Source: an uncultured Clostridia bacterium
GTDB lineage: Bacteria; Bacillota; Clostridia; Peptostreptococcales; Acidaminobacteraceae
Assembly: GCA_937880545.1 (NCBI GenBank)
Contig: CALFKA010000265.1
Location: forward strand, 1-21,087
Direction of reading: 5' to 3'
DNA length: 21,087 nucleotides
Shown: positions 15,009 to 21,087 of the stretch, piece after piece
How positions within the stretch are numbered: the stretch's first letter is position 1
Layout: each line of letters starts with the position of its first letter
Notes under the pieces: generated by a model
Told to the model about the DNA's origin: nothing
Databases searched by the model: none
The model's input: the letters and a program-made list of their open reading frames with translations, nothing else
Made by a program: the position numbers and the translations under genes

Positions 15009-15451
15009 TCTTTTTTCTTCTCCACTCTGCCCAACTTCTTTAGCAGGGCAATCAATATTTCTTTTTCCTCATCGCTTAATATTTTGAAGTGTTCGTCAAG
15101 ATCTTTGAGGTGAAGAGGAAAGATCTCCTCGATCTTCTCTCTTCCCTTTTTTGTGATCGACACCATGCGAACTCTACGGTCTTCAGGAAGCAGAGCGCAC
15201 TCAACCATACCCAGTTTTTCCAGGTTTCTGACGACCAACGTCACATTGCCTCCGGTGGCCAGCAGACTCTCCAGAATTTCCTTAATACTGAGAGAACCCT
15301 TATGATAGAGTGCCTCCAGCACTGCAAACTGCATAAGGCTGAGTCCCCCCTCACGGAAGATTCTTGCACTTCTTCTGTGAACAAGGGAGGTGTTACGGCT
15401 GAGGCCGATGAGGGTTCGTAAGTTGAGCTTATCTTTGTCTGAATATTTCAT
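15005..15451 (-). CDS. MarR-family transcriptional regulator
   Basis: A 148-residue winged-helix regulator. It has an N-terminal dimer helix, then the DNA-binding part LSIKEILESLLATGGNVTLVVRNLEKLGMVECALLPEDRRVRMVSITKKG, where the recognition helix and the D-R-R wing are clear, and a charged C-terminal dimer helix. The start is ATG at 15451 with GGAG 7 bases upstream; the frame is open to 15490, but that stretch is the promoter. It leads the marR-pirin operon and probably represses it through the palindrome at 15476-15485. The inducer is unknown. Confidence 0.9.
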   Translation of the reverse strand: MKYSDKDKLNLRTLIGLSRNTSLVHRRSARIFREGGLSLMQFAVLEALYHKGSLSIKEILESLLATGGNVTLVVRNLEKLGMVECALLPEDRRVRMVSITKKGREKIEEIFPLHLKDLDEHFKILSDEEKEILIALLKKLGRVEKKKE

Positions 15452-15467
15452 GGTATCTCCGCCTTTT

Positions 15468-15496
15468 ATGTTATCACTAGCTAGTATCATTTACAA
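15468..15496 (-). promoter_or_regulatory. marR-pirin promoter with internal operator palindrome
   Basis: On the minus strand, -35 TTGTAA (15491-15496), a 17-base spacer and an extended -10 TGA-TAACAT (hexamer 15468-15473). The spacer contains the perfect 10-base palindrome ACTAGCTAGT (15476-15485). A protein bound there would block RNA polymerase, as expected for autorepression by MarR. Confidence 0.65.
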
Positions 15497-15500
15497 GGGA

Positions 15501-15525
15501 AAAAGAAAGAGTCCTCATGGGACTC
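15501..15525 (-). terminator. Intrinsic terminator of degV
   Basis: On the minus strand AGAGTCC-ATGA-GGACTCT is followed by TTCTTTTT. It lies between the degV stop and the marR promoter, only 4 bases from the -35 box. Confidence 0.88.
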
Positions 15526-15530
15526 TGCGA

Positions 15531-16418
15531 TTACTCGGTTCGTTTGTCTCCAAAGAAGAAGAGCGCAACCGTACCGGGACCCGTATGAGAGCCGATCACT
15601 GTGCCGATGCTGTTGATGACGACCTTGCCATCCAGGTGAGGAAAGGCTTCTTCTACAATAGCAGCCACTGCTTGAGCATCTTCTAAACAGTTGGAGTGCG
15701 AAATAAAGCACTTGTCGTGATAGTTCTCGCCTCCTTCTGCGTGATCTATCATTTTCTGTGCAATCTCACGGATCACCTTCTTTTTGCCACGCACTTTCGT
15801 GCGGGGAATCAGCTTGCCTTGATGATCGACGTTCATTAGAGGACAGATATTCAGAAGTGTCCCCAAGGCGGCAGAGCTTGCCGAAATACGCCCTCCACGG
15901 CGGAAGTGCTTCAGGTCAGTTGAGAAGAACCAGTGATGGATACGGAGTTTGTTCTCCTCGATCCATGTATGAAGTTCATCAATACTGAATCCCTGTTCCT
16001 TCTTTCTTGCCGCAGCATCAACTAGAAGCCCAAAGCCGGAAGAAGCAGCCAGTGAGTCCACGACAAAGATCTTTTTATCGGGATACTTCTCCCGCGCCTC
16101 CTCAGCAGCCAAAACAGCTGAATTATAGGAACCGCTGATACCGGAAGAAAGGGTGAGGTGGATCAGCCCATCGGCATCTTGCAGGATCTTCTCAAAGTGA
16201 TCAAGATATTCCTGAACGTTTACCTGGGATGTTGTGGGCATGGCGCCCTGATCGATCATCTCATAGAACTCTTTAAAAGAAACTGTCTTACCCAGGTCAT
16301 CAGGATAGACTTTTCCATCAATGGTGTAATGGAAAAAAACAACAGGCACACCCAATTCTTCAAAGTGCTCTGCCGATAGATCGGCTGTCGAGGAAGAACT
16401 CAGCACATAATTTTTCAT
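15531..16418 (-). CDS. DegV family protein (fatty-acid-binding, FakB-like)
   Basis: A 295-residue DegV/FakB protein. Such proteins bind a fatty acid and present it to the kinase FakA, which makes acyl-phosphate for phospholipid synthesis. Seen here: the N-terminal SSSTADLSAEHF start, PTTSQ (residues 61-65), HLTLSSGISGSYNSAVLAA with the carboxylate-binding serines, FVVDSLAASSGFGLLV, the basic stretch LKHFRRGGRIS, and the C-terminal GTVIGSHTGPGTVALFFFG. The length is usual (about 280-295). The start is ATG at 16418 with GGAGG upstream. No FakA (dak-like) gene is nearby, so the partner is elsewhere. It is monocistronic, with its own promoter and terminator. Confidence 0.9.
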   Translation of the reverse strand: MKNYVLSSSSTADLSAEHFEELGVPVVFFHYTIDGKVYPDDLGKTVSFKEFYEMIDQGAMPTTSQVNVQEYLDHFEKILQDADGLIHLTLSSGISGSYNSAVLAAEEAREKYPDKKIFVVDSLAASSGFGLLVDAAARKKEQGFSIDELHTWIEENKLRIHHWFFSTDLKHFRRGGRISASSAALGTLLNICPLMNVDHQGKLIPRTKVRGKKKVIREIAQKMIDHAEGGENYHDKCFISHSNCLEDAQAVAAIVEEAFPHLDGKVVINSIGTVIGSHTGPGTVALFFFGDKRTE

Positions 16419-16445
16419 AAAAACCTCCAGTATGAAGCCACATTA

Positions 16446-16494
16446 GGTACGATTATACCCTGTTTCGTACCATCTGTTTCAAAAAAAATGAAAC
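16446..16494 (-). promoter_or_regulatory. degV promoter with two inverted repeats
   Basis: A perfect -10 TATAAT on the minus strand (16452-16457) lies inside an inverted repeat GGTACGA/TCGTACC (16446-16452 and 16465-16471). Upstream, GTTTCA/TGAAAC (16476-16481 and 16489-16494) flanks an A-run. On the minus strand GAAACAG also repeats with a 14-base period. The -35 is unclear: TTGAAA would need a 19-base spacer. The layout suggests repressor control. Confidence 0.6.
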
Positions 16495-16570
16495 GTTCAT
16501 TTTCCATTATAGCCCGAAATAAACATTTGTGTTATTTATATGATACGATAACCGCGATATGAGGGTTGAA

Positions 16571-18064
16571 ATGGTTCTTTCTTTTCCGCATCTGGCTTTT
16601 GTCTTTCTACTATACAGTTTTCTCGGGTGGCTGGCTGAGTCACTCCTGACTTCAGTGTTCACACGAAAGCCTGTCAGTCGTGGGATTCTACTTGGACCCT
16701 GGATGCCTTCCTATGGCATAGGAGCTGTGGTGATCCTTTTTGGAGCCGGTTTCTTTTCCTCTCGACCTGTCATCGTATTTTTACAGTCTGCTCTGATCGG
16801 CTCCTTTATCAGCTTTCTCTTCCAGTGGGTTCTGGTGAAATTTTTTGACACAAAACTCATTGACATTTCCTGGGCAAAAGTCTCTCAGAGAAAATTTACT
16901 CTTCTCCACGGAGTACTTCAGGGGCTCTTTGGAATCATTCTCATCTATGCACTCCACCCCGCTTTGACCCGCTGGTTCTCCGACATCTTTGCTCCGTATT
17001 CCAGACTATTGACAGGACTGCTCCTGGCAGCTTTGGGCACGGATTTTCTGCAATCGCTCTCCAGCATCACGTCCATGTACTTCTCCCTGCAGGAGGTTCG
17101 CGGACTGATGCAGGAGATCGAAACTCTCGGTTTTGAGTGGTACGATCCCTCCGCTCGCAAGCAAAGTCTGGACACACTGCGTCGCCTCTGTAGTAGCGAA
17201 ACAAACCCTTCTGATTTGGCTCTTGAAAAAGCCATTTTGGACCGTCTGCATCATCTGCAGCTTCAGTTTCTCGGTGCGCAGCGGCTGATCCGTATATATC
17301 CGAGAATTCTTCCGGAAGGATTCAAAGAAGAAGCGGAGATCCTACGACAAGAGAGCGACTTCCGAAGAGACTCTTTTAAAAAGCGGTTACTGCATCCCTA
17401 CCGCAGGCTATGGGCTGATTCGAAAGAAGCCTGGGCCTCCCTCAGTGTTTCAAAGCTTTTCTGGCTATTTACAGTAAGCTCTGTCTTTGGGTACGTGGTA
17501 GAAAAACTCTTTGCGTTTGTCGTCTATGGTTCACTGGAAAGCCGGCAGGGTGTCCTTTACGGACCGTTTTGCCAAGTGTATGGAATTGGCGCCATTATCC
17601 TGACCCTTACGATCCTTCCGTTTTCAAAGGACAAAAATAGTATGGTGTTTCTCTTTGGGGGGATCATCGGCGGGCTCTCCGAGGCGCTGATGAGTTGGGG
17701 GCAGGAGATAATCTTCGGTTCTGTCTCCTGGCACTATGATGCTGCTTCCTTCGGGATCCTCGGTGGCAGAACAAGCCTGACCTATATGCTTTTCTGGGGT
17801 GTCCTGAGTGTCTTGTACATCCGCCTGATCTATCCCTGGATCAATAACCTTATCGATCACCTGCATCTGAAATCCAATCGTTTTTTGACGATTCCACTTG
17901 CGTTGTTTCTCGCCGTCAACTTATCCCTCAGTTCTCTGGCCGTCATCCGTTGGAGCGAGCGTCAGCATCATAAAGCACCTTCTTCTTCCGTCGGCATCTG
18001 GCTCGATAAGCAGTATCCGGATACTCTGATGCAAGAGATCTACCCCAATATGCACTTCCTTTGA
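16571..18064 (+). CDS. Tandem-duplicated CmpB-family membrane protein (putative ABC transporter permease)
   Basis: A 497-residue integral membrane protein built from two copies of a Firmicute domain annotated as putative ABC transporter permease (CmpB/DUF1113 type). Copy 1 opens with FLLYSFLGWLAESLLT and R-G-I-L-L-G-P-W-x-P-x-Y-G-I-G. Copy 2, about residue 295 on, opens with FTVSSVFGYVVEKLF and the matching G-V-L-Y-G-P-F-x-x-V-Y-G-I-G. Between them is a hydrophilic, charged region of about 120 residues, likely cytoplasmic. A last membrane segment (FLTIPLALFLAVNLSLSS) precedes a short tail. No nucleotide-binding motif is present. An in-frame ATG at 16559 has no ribosome site, while ATG at 16571 has GAGGG at 5 bases, so the latter is chosen. 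It is divergent from degV. Function is unproven. Confidence 0.78.
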   Translation: MVLSFPHLAFVFLLYSFLGWLAESLLTSVFTRKPVSRGILLGPWMPSYGIGAVVILFGAGFFSSRPVIVFLQSALIGSFISFLFQWVLVKFFDTKLIDISWAKVSQRKFTLLHGVLQGLFGIILIYALHPALTRWFSDIFAPYSRLLTGLLLAALGTDFLQSLSSITSMYFSLQEVRGLMQEIETLGFEWYDPSARKQSLDTLRRLCSSETNPSDLALEKAILDRLHHLQLQFLGAQRLIRIYPRILPEGFKEEAEILRQESDFRRDSFKKRLLHPYRRLWADSKEAWASLSVSKLFWLFTVSSVFGYVVEKLFAFVVYGSLESRQGVLYGPFCQVYGIGAIILTLTILPFSKDKNSMVFLFGGIIGGLSEALMSWGQEIIFGSVSWHYDAASFGILGGRTSLTYMLFWGVLSVLYIRLIYPWINNLIDHLHLKSNRFLTIPLALFLAVNLSLSSLAVIRWSERQHHKAPSSSVGIWLDKQYPDTLMQEIYPNMHFL

Positions 18065-18093
18065 AAGTGAGAAGTTTCTTTCATTGAGTAGTA

Positions 18094-18123
18094 TTGAATA
18101 TCCATTGTCATTTAGGCTACAAT
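18094..18123 (+). promoter_or_regulatory. Candidate promoter of the TIM-barrel-like gene
   Basis: TTGAAT (18094-18099), an 18-base spacer and TACAAT (18118-18123). Transcription would start near 18130, leaving a leader of about 97 bases before the ATG at 18227. Confidence 0.55.
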
Positions 18124-18226
18124 AACAGTGCAGCGCAATCTTTCCCGCTTACACTCTTTCACGGAACAAGTGAAAAACAGATTTCCAGAAGACCCTTTGG
18201 GCTGCCGGAAGCGAGCTGGAGTACCT

Positions 18227-18898
18227 ATGAATTTTAAAAAAATGCCTCCTGTCATTGAAAGCAGTTTGCGGACAAAAATCATACATATGCCCTCTGTCAT
18301 CTCAGAGGCGAGCGGCATTGTCGTAAGAGGCCGCATCATCCGCTCCATCCTGTTTTCTACGGATCTGGCGATCATCAGAAATCACAATGCCGATGCGATC
18401 ATCGCCGTCTATCCGTTTACACCAGAACTCAGTATCATAAAAGCGCTTCTGGATGTGTGCACCGTCCCTGTCTTTGCCGGCGTCGGCGGAGGCGTTACCT
18501 CCGGAAGGCGCTCCGTGGAGGTGGCTCTTCAGGCAGAGCTCCTTGGCGCTATGGGCGTTGTTCTCAACCAACCCGCTCCGCCGGAGCTTTTCACCAGCCT
18601 TCGCGAAGTCCTCGACATCCCCGTCATTGCGACGATCGCCACGCTGCGCGACGACTACTACTCTAAGGTAAAAGCGGGAGCCCGAATCCTCAATGTCTCC
18701 GGCAGTCAGGATACACCATACATGGTCCGTGAGATCCGAAAAGTTCTGGGTGATGACTTTCCCATCATCGCCACGGGCGGACCTACTGAGGAGACGATCC
18801 TTGAGACCATCGAAGCCGGCGCCAATACGATTACTTATACGCCCCCTTCCACCTCATATTTCCTTCGCGAGATCATGGAGATCTACCGAAGAACATAA
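18227..18898 (+). CDS. Conserved TIM-barrel-like protein, often annotated 'hydrolase'
   Basis: A 223-residue cytoplasmic protein resembling a clostridial family with no established function. Alternating beta-alpha units suggest a TIM barrel: NADAIIAVYPFTPEL (55-69), VPVFAGVGGGVTSGRR (80-95), GAMGVVLNQPAP (108-119), IPVIATIA (131-138), GARILNVSGSQDTP (151-164), PIIATGGPTEETILETIEAGANTITYTPP (179-207). The glycine-rich loops GVGGG and TGGP look like phosphate-binding loops, so a nucleotide- or phosphosugar-type ligand is possible. ATG at 18227 has GGAG 6 bases upstream. The frame is also open back to a GTG at 18128, which would add 33 residues but lies at the predicted transcription start. Followed by a strong terminator; monocistronic. 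Confidence 0.72.
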   Translation: MNFKKMPPVIESSLRTKIIHMPSVISEASGIVVRGRIIRSILFSTDLAIIRNHNADAIIAVYPFTPELSIIKALLDVCTVPVFAGVGGGVTSGRRSVEVALQAELLGAMGVVLNQPAPPELFTSLREVLDIPVIATIATLRDDYYSKVKAGARILNVSGSQDTPYMVREIRKVLGDDFPIIATGGPTEETILETIEAGANTITYTPPSTSYFLREIMEIYRRT

Positions 18899-18920
18899 AA
18901 AAGAATTGACTAAGGGACGA

Positions 18921-18952
18921 GCTTCTGCCAATCCGGCAGAGGCTTTTGTTTT
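18921..18952 (+). terminator. Intrinsic terminator of the TIM-barrel-like gene
   Basis: A 9-bp stem GCTTCTGCC/GGCAGAGGC with loop AATCC (18921-18943) is followed by TTTTGTTTT. It lies 22 bases after the stop codon. Confidence 0.92.
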
Positions 18953-19015
18953 ACAACCCTTTCATCGAGAAACAGGTTTACCAGTCACCAAAACTCTTCG
19001 AGCACTCAACCTGTC

Positions 19016-19065
19016 AATTAAAAGAGATGCATGCTACGGGTAGTTCCCGAAGACATACATCTCTT
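19016..19065 (-). terminator. Long hairpin downstream of the lipoprotein gene
   Basis: On the minus strand a 12-bp stem (19054-19065 with 19022-19033, one G-U pair) with a smaller CGGG/CCCG stem inside is followed by TTTTAATT. It lies 21 bases after the lipoprotein stop and is a plausible, slightly weak, terminator. Confidence 0.65.
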
Positions 19066-19086
19066 GCTTTTCAGGCTAGGTAATGA

Positions 19087-20118
19087 TTACTCCAAGTGCA
19101 TCGGAGAGAGAAGAATCGTTAACAAGGCACTGCCCCCTCCCTCTTTGTAATTGTACTCGATGTAGATCATATCCTCGTAGAGATAACCATCAAACGCTTC
19201 CGCTTCCTCCGGTGTGATGGTGTGATCATAGATCCACGCATCTCCCTCACCGATGTCTGCTTTGAACGTTTCATACGTTTCAATCTGGACATACATCGAT
19301 AGGAGCGGGTTTTCAGTGTCGGCCGGGTCATAGATCTCAAAAAACGGGCGTCCGGAGGATTTCTCAACAGCTAGATAAGCGATGACTTGATGCTCCTCGG
19401 GATAAGGGAAGTCCCCTTCTATATCCGTGTTCTCTATGACACCTTCCCACCATGAGCCTGCGACAAACGCCGCCTCTGCCCCTTCAGGCACTTCTACATC
19501 TACGTAGGCAGGGACTTCCGGGGGTTCTTCCACAGGAACTTCCGTCTCCTCGGGGGGAGTTTCTACTTCCTGGACTTCCGGCTCTCTAGGTGTCTCAGCT
19601 GGTGTTTCTTCTTCCGGAACTTCAGGTTCTGTCGGTGTTTCCGATAGTGTTTCTGGCTCCGGGACTTCAGGTTCTGTCGGTGTCTCGGGTGGAGGTTCTT
19701 TATCGACAGCAGGGGGTGAGATGGGCGCTTGGGATATGGAGGGTATTTCTGTGCCCTCTTTATAGAAAATCACATTGACACCGACATTCTTTTCGTCTTT
19801 CAGGACGATCTTATTTCCCTCAAGCATTCCGGAAGCTTTGCTTTCGCCCCACTTGATCGTGAAGTAGCCATCTTTTAGTGTCCAGATGGCCTCTTTTTTC
19901 AGACCATTGAGCACCACTTCACCTCTACCACCTCCGAAGAGTTCGATGTCAAAACCACCGGGATACATCGTGTTGATTGGCTCTTCTTCTCCCCAGGACG
20001 ATACACTGTGACCTTTCCACATTCCGGCGTTGGGACTCTCTTTGTTAGAGCCTCCCGTGATGGCACATGCACTCAGAAGCAGGCTCATCAAAAGCAGCAC
20101 AACCGCAATTCTTCTCAT
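19087..20118 (-). CDS. Lipoprotein with lipocalin-like N-domain and repeat linker
   Basis: A 343-residue exported lipoprotein. The signal peptide RRIAVVLLLMSLLLSAC gives lipobox LSAC with Cys18. Residues about 30-122 form a small beta-rich domain (GMWKGHSV, GRGEVVLNG, WTLKDGYFTIKWGE, GMLEGNKIVLKD, VIFYKEGTE) of the kind seen in many Firmicute lipoproteins. Residues 140-205 are a P/E/T linker with three 15-residue repeats. Residues about 212-343 form a second, acidic beta-rich domain (GSWWEGVIENT, FFEIYDPADTENPLLSMYVQ, GDAWIYDHTITPEEAEAF). I recognise no enzymatic motif. The start is ATG at 20118 with GGAGG upstream; the frame is open to 20145 without a ribosome site. It is closely related in layout to the gene just upstream at 20234. 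Confidence 0.82.
   Translation of the reverse strand: MRRIAVVLLLMSLLLSACAITGGSNKESPNAGMWKGHSVSSWGEEEPINTMYPGGFDIELFGGGRGEVVLNGLKKEAIWTLKDGYFTIKWGESKASGMLEGNKIVLKDEKNVGVNVIFYKEGTEIPSISQAPISPPAVDKEPPPETPTEPEVPEPETLSETPTEPEVPEEETPAETPREPEVQEVETPPEETEVPVEEPPEVPAYVDVEVPEGAEAAFVAGSWWEGVIENTDIEGDFPYPEEHQVIAYLAVEKSSGRPFFEIYDPADTENPLLSMYVQIETYETFKADIGEGDAWIYDHTITPEEAEAFDGYLYEDMIYIEYNYKEGGGSALLTILLSPMHLE
19552..19686 (-). repeat. Three 45-bp tandem repeats coding a P/E-rich linker
   Basis: Three in-frame 15-codon units encode ETPTEPEVPEPETLS, ETPTEPEVPEEETPA and ETPREPEVQEVETPP. The DNA units are similar and exactly 45 bases apart, so copy number may vary by slippage without shifting the frame. The linker is strongly negative and probably extended. 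Confidence 0.85.
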
Positions 20119-20187
20119 CTTCACCTCCAATCCAAACATTATCATGAAGATACCTTGAAACGATCATCATTCTCAGGGGTATGATCA

Positions 20188-20221
20188 GGCAACCGAGAAA
20201 GATTTCGTCTTCTCAGTGGCC
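20188..20221 (-). other. Hairpin between the two lipoprotein genes
   Basis: On the minus strand the two 12-base arms of GGCCACTGAGAA and TTCTCGGTTGCC pair with one mismatch and one G-U pair, 12 bases after the upstream gene's stop. No U-tract follows, so it is more likely a processing or stability element than a terminator. The two genes may therefore share a transcript. Confidence 0.45.
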
Positions 20222-20233
20222 TCACAATCTCTC

Positions 20234-21087
20234 TTAGAAATTGGGTTCTACCCAGGGGCTGCCTTCTTTGAGGAGGTAGAAAGTGACATCGGCGATGTAT
20301 TCTTCTCCGTCATCGACTTCGTGGTATGGGTAATTCATGACAAATACATTGTCTTTAATCTCAACCGTCAGAGGTGCTGTATCAGCATCCGTCAGGTAAA
20401 CCTTATAAATCCAGGCATTTTCTTCCCCGATAAATGGCACCATGGTTTTGTCAAACATCGTGGTCCACATAGATACGACATTGGAGTCGGGGTTCTGATC
20501 TTCTTCCGTATAAATTTCAAAGAAGATGTCTCCGTCAGAGTCGGGTCCGAGGTATGCCCAAATGGGAACTTCCGCTTCAAAGGGGAAGTTTTCACTGGCA
20601 TTGGTGTGATAGGCGTAGCCGTAGTAATTGCCCATTACATCTTCATCAGCAAATACCGGTCCTTCACTGGGAGTGGCTTCTTCATCATCAGCTTTTGGTT
20701 CCTCTTCCACATCCCCTTCTTGTGGATCGACCGGCTCCTCCGGAGGAGTTTCAGTCGCAATCGGAGGGGCTGTGCCCGGCTCTCCGGCTGTCTCCACCGG
20801 CGTCGTTCCTTCTTTATAGAATGTGATTTTCATCCCCGCGCCGAGCATGTCGTCAATATAGATCATATTGTCGACGAGCCTTCCTGTCATAACAAGTTCA
20901 TCAATTTCCATAGAAAGGTTTTCGCCTTCCAATGTGTAAGTACCACTTGCTTTTTCGCCTTCGGCATTCAGTTTGACTTTTCCTCCGGAAGCCAATTCCA
21001 GAGTAAATTTGTCTTCTCCTCCAAAAATGTCTTCTGCCGTCATGCTCAGCCCAAGCATCTCTGCAGAATGCGCAAGATACTTGCCCT
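20234..21087 (-). CDS. Paralogous lipoprotein-like protein, 5' end outside the window
   Basis: The frame is open to the right edge (GKYLAHSAE precedes the first ATG at 21058), so the true start and signal peptide are probably outside the window. The 284 visible residues repeat the layout of the neighbouring gene: a beta-rich N-domain ending in MKITFYKEGTTP (compare VNVIFYKEGTEIP), an acidic linker of about 60 residues rich in P, E and D but without clean repeats, and a C-domain with YYGYAYHTN, IFFEIYTEEDQNPDSNVVSMWTTM and ENAWIYKVYLTDADTAP. These match FFEIYDPADTENPLLSMYVQ and DAWIYDHTITPEEAEAF. The two genes look like an old tandem duplication. Function is unknown; cell-surface location is inferred from the paralogue. 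Confidence 0.8.
   Translation of the reverse strand, partial: GKYLAHSAEMLGLSMTAEDIFGGEDKFTLELASGGKVKLNAEGEKASGTYTLEGENLSMEIDELVMTGRLVDNMIYIDDMLGAGMKITFYKEGTTPVETAGEPGTAPPIATETPPEEPVDPQEGDVEEEPKADDEEATPSEGPVFADEDVMGNYYGYAYHTNASENFPFEAEVPIWAYLGPDSDGDIFFEIYTEEDQNPDSNVVSMWTTMFDKTMVPFIGEENAWIYKVYLTDADTAPLTVEIKDNVFVMNYPYHEVDDGEEYIADVTFYLLKEGSPWVEPNF

Noticed and set aside
18062..18083. Small hairpin TGAAAG/CTTTCA just after the CmpB-type gene
   Set aside because: Six base pairs, a 10-base loop and no U-tract; too weak to call a terminator.
18972..19014. Inverted repeat ACAGGTT/AACCTGT after the TIM-barrel-like gene
   Set aside because: The loop is about 29 bases with no U-tract or promoter nearby, and a strong terminator already precedes it; likely chance.
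1..21087. CRISPR array, tRNA, insertion sequence or prophage ends
   Set aside because: No regularly spaced direct repeats, no cloverleaf, no transposase or integrase-like frame, and no terminal inverted repeats were seen.

Overview
The window looks like chromosome of an anaerobic, amino-acid-fermenting Firmicute (Clostridia or Tissierellia type). The evidence is a full lysine-to-crotonyl-CoA fermentation operon, a lysine riboswitch, Gram-positive style Shine-Dalgarno sites (GGGAGG, GGAGG), several TTG/GTG starts, and Firmicute families such as DegV and CmpB. The species cannot be named from sequence alone. No tRNA, rRNA, CRISPR array, transposase or phage structural gene was seen.

Layout. 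(1) 1-360, + strand: the 3' end of a gene for an NrdG-like radical-SAM protein, running into a two-way terminator. (2) 517-9112, - strand: the lysine fermentation operon in the order kal-kce-kdd-kamA-kamB-kamC-kamD-kamE, with most junctions overlapping or 1-25 bases apart. Its leader (about 8876-9112) has a consensus promoter, a very clear lysine riboswitch aptamer and an intrinsic terminator. The terminator uses the same bases as the 3' strand of aptamer stem P1, which predicts that lysine turns the operon on. (3) 9271-11739: a more AT-rich segment with a divergent Crp/Fnr-type regulator (+) and an orphan peptide-type solute-binding lipoprotein (-). (4) 12037-13709, - strand: crt-hbd, two C4 acyl-CoA enzymes. 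(5) 13710-14132: a 423-base gap with seven copies of TTCCCG/CGGGAA. (6) 14108-15496, - strand: marR-pirin, with a palindrome inside its promoter. (7) degV (-) and, divergent from it, a tandem-duplicated CmpB-family membrane protein (+). (8) 18227-18898, +: a TIM-barrel-like conserved protein. (9) 19087 to the right edge, -: two related lipoproteins with acidic, proline-rich linkers; the second is cut by the window edge.

How the genes work together. KamA turns L-lysine into beta-lysine. KamDE moves the second amino group, with KamB/KamC as the likely reactivating partners of this B12 enzyme. Kdd oxidises the 3,5-diaminohexanoate. Kce exchanges an acetyl-CoA unit to give acetoacetate and 3-aminobutyryl-CoA, and Kal removes ammonia to give crotonyl-CoA. 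Crt and Hbd, in the nearby separate operon, connect crotonyl-CoA with acetoacetyl-CoA. The CoA transferase, thiolase, butyryl-CoA dehydrogenase/Etf and a lysine transporter are not in the window.
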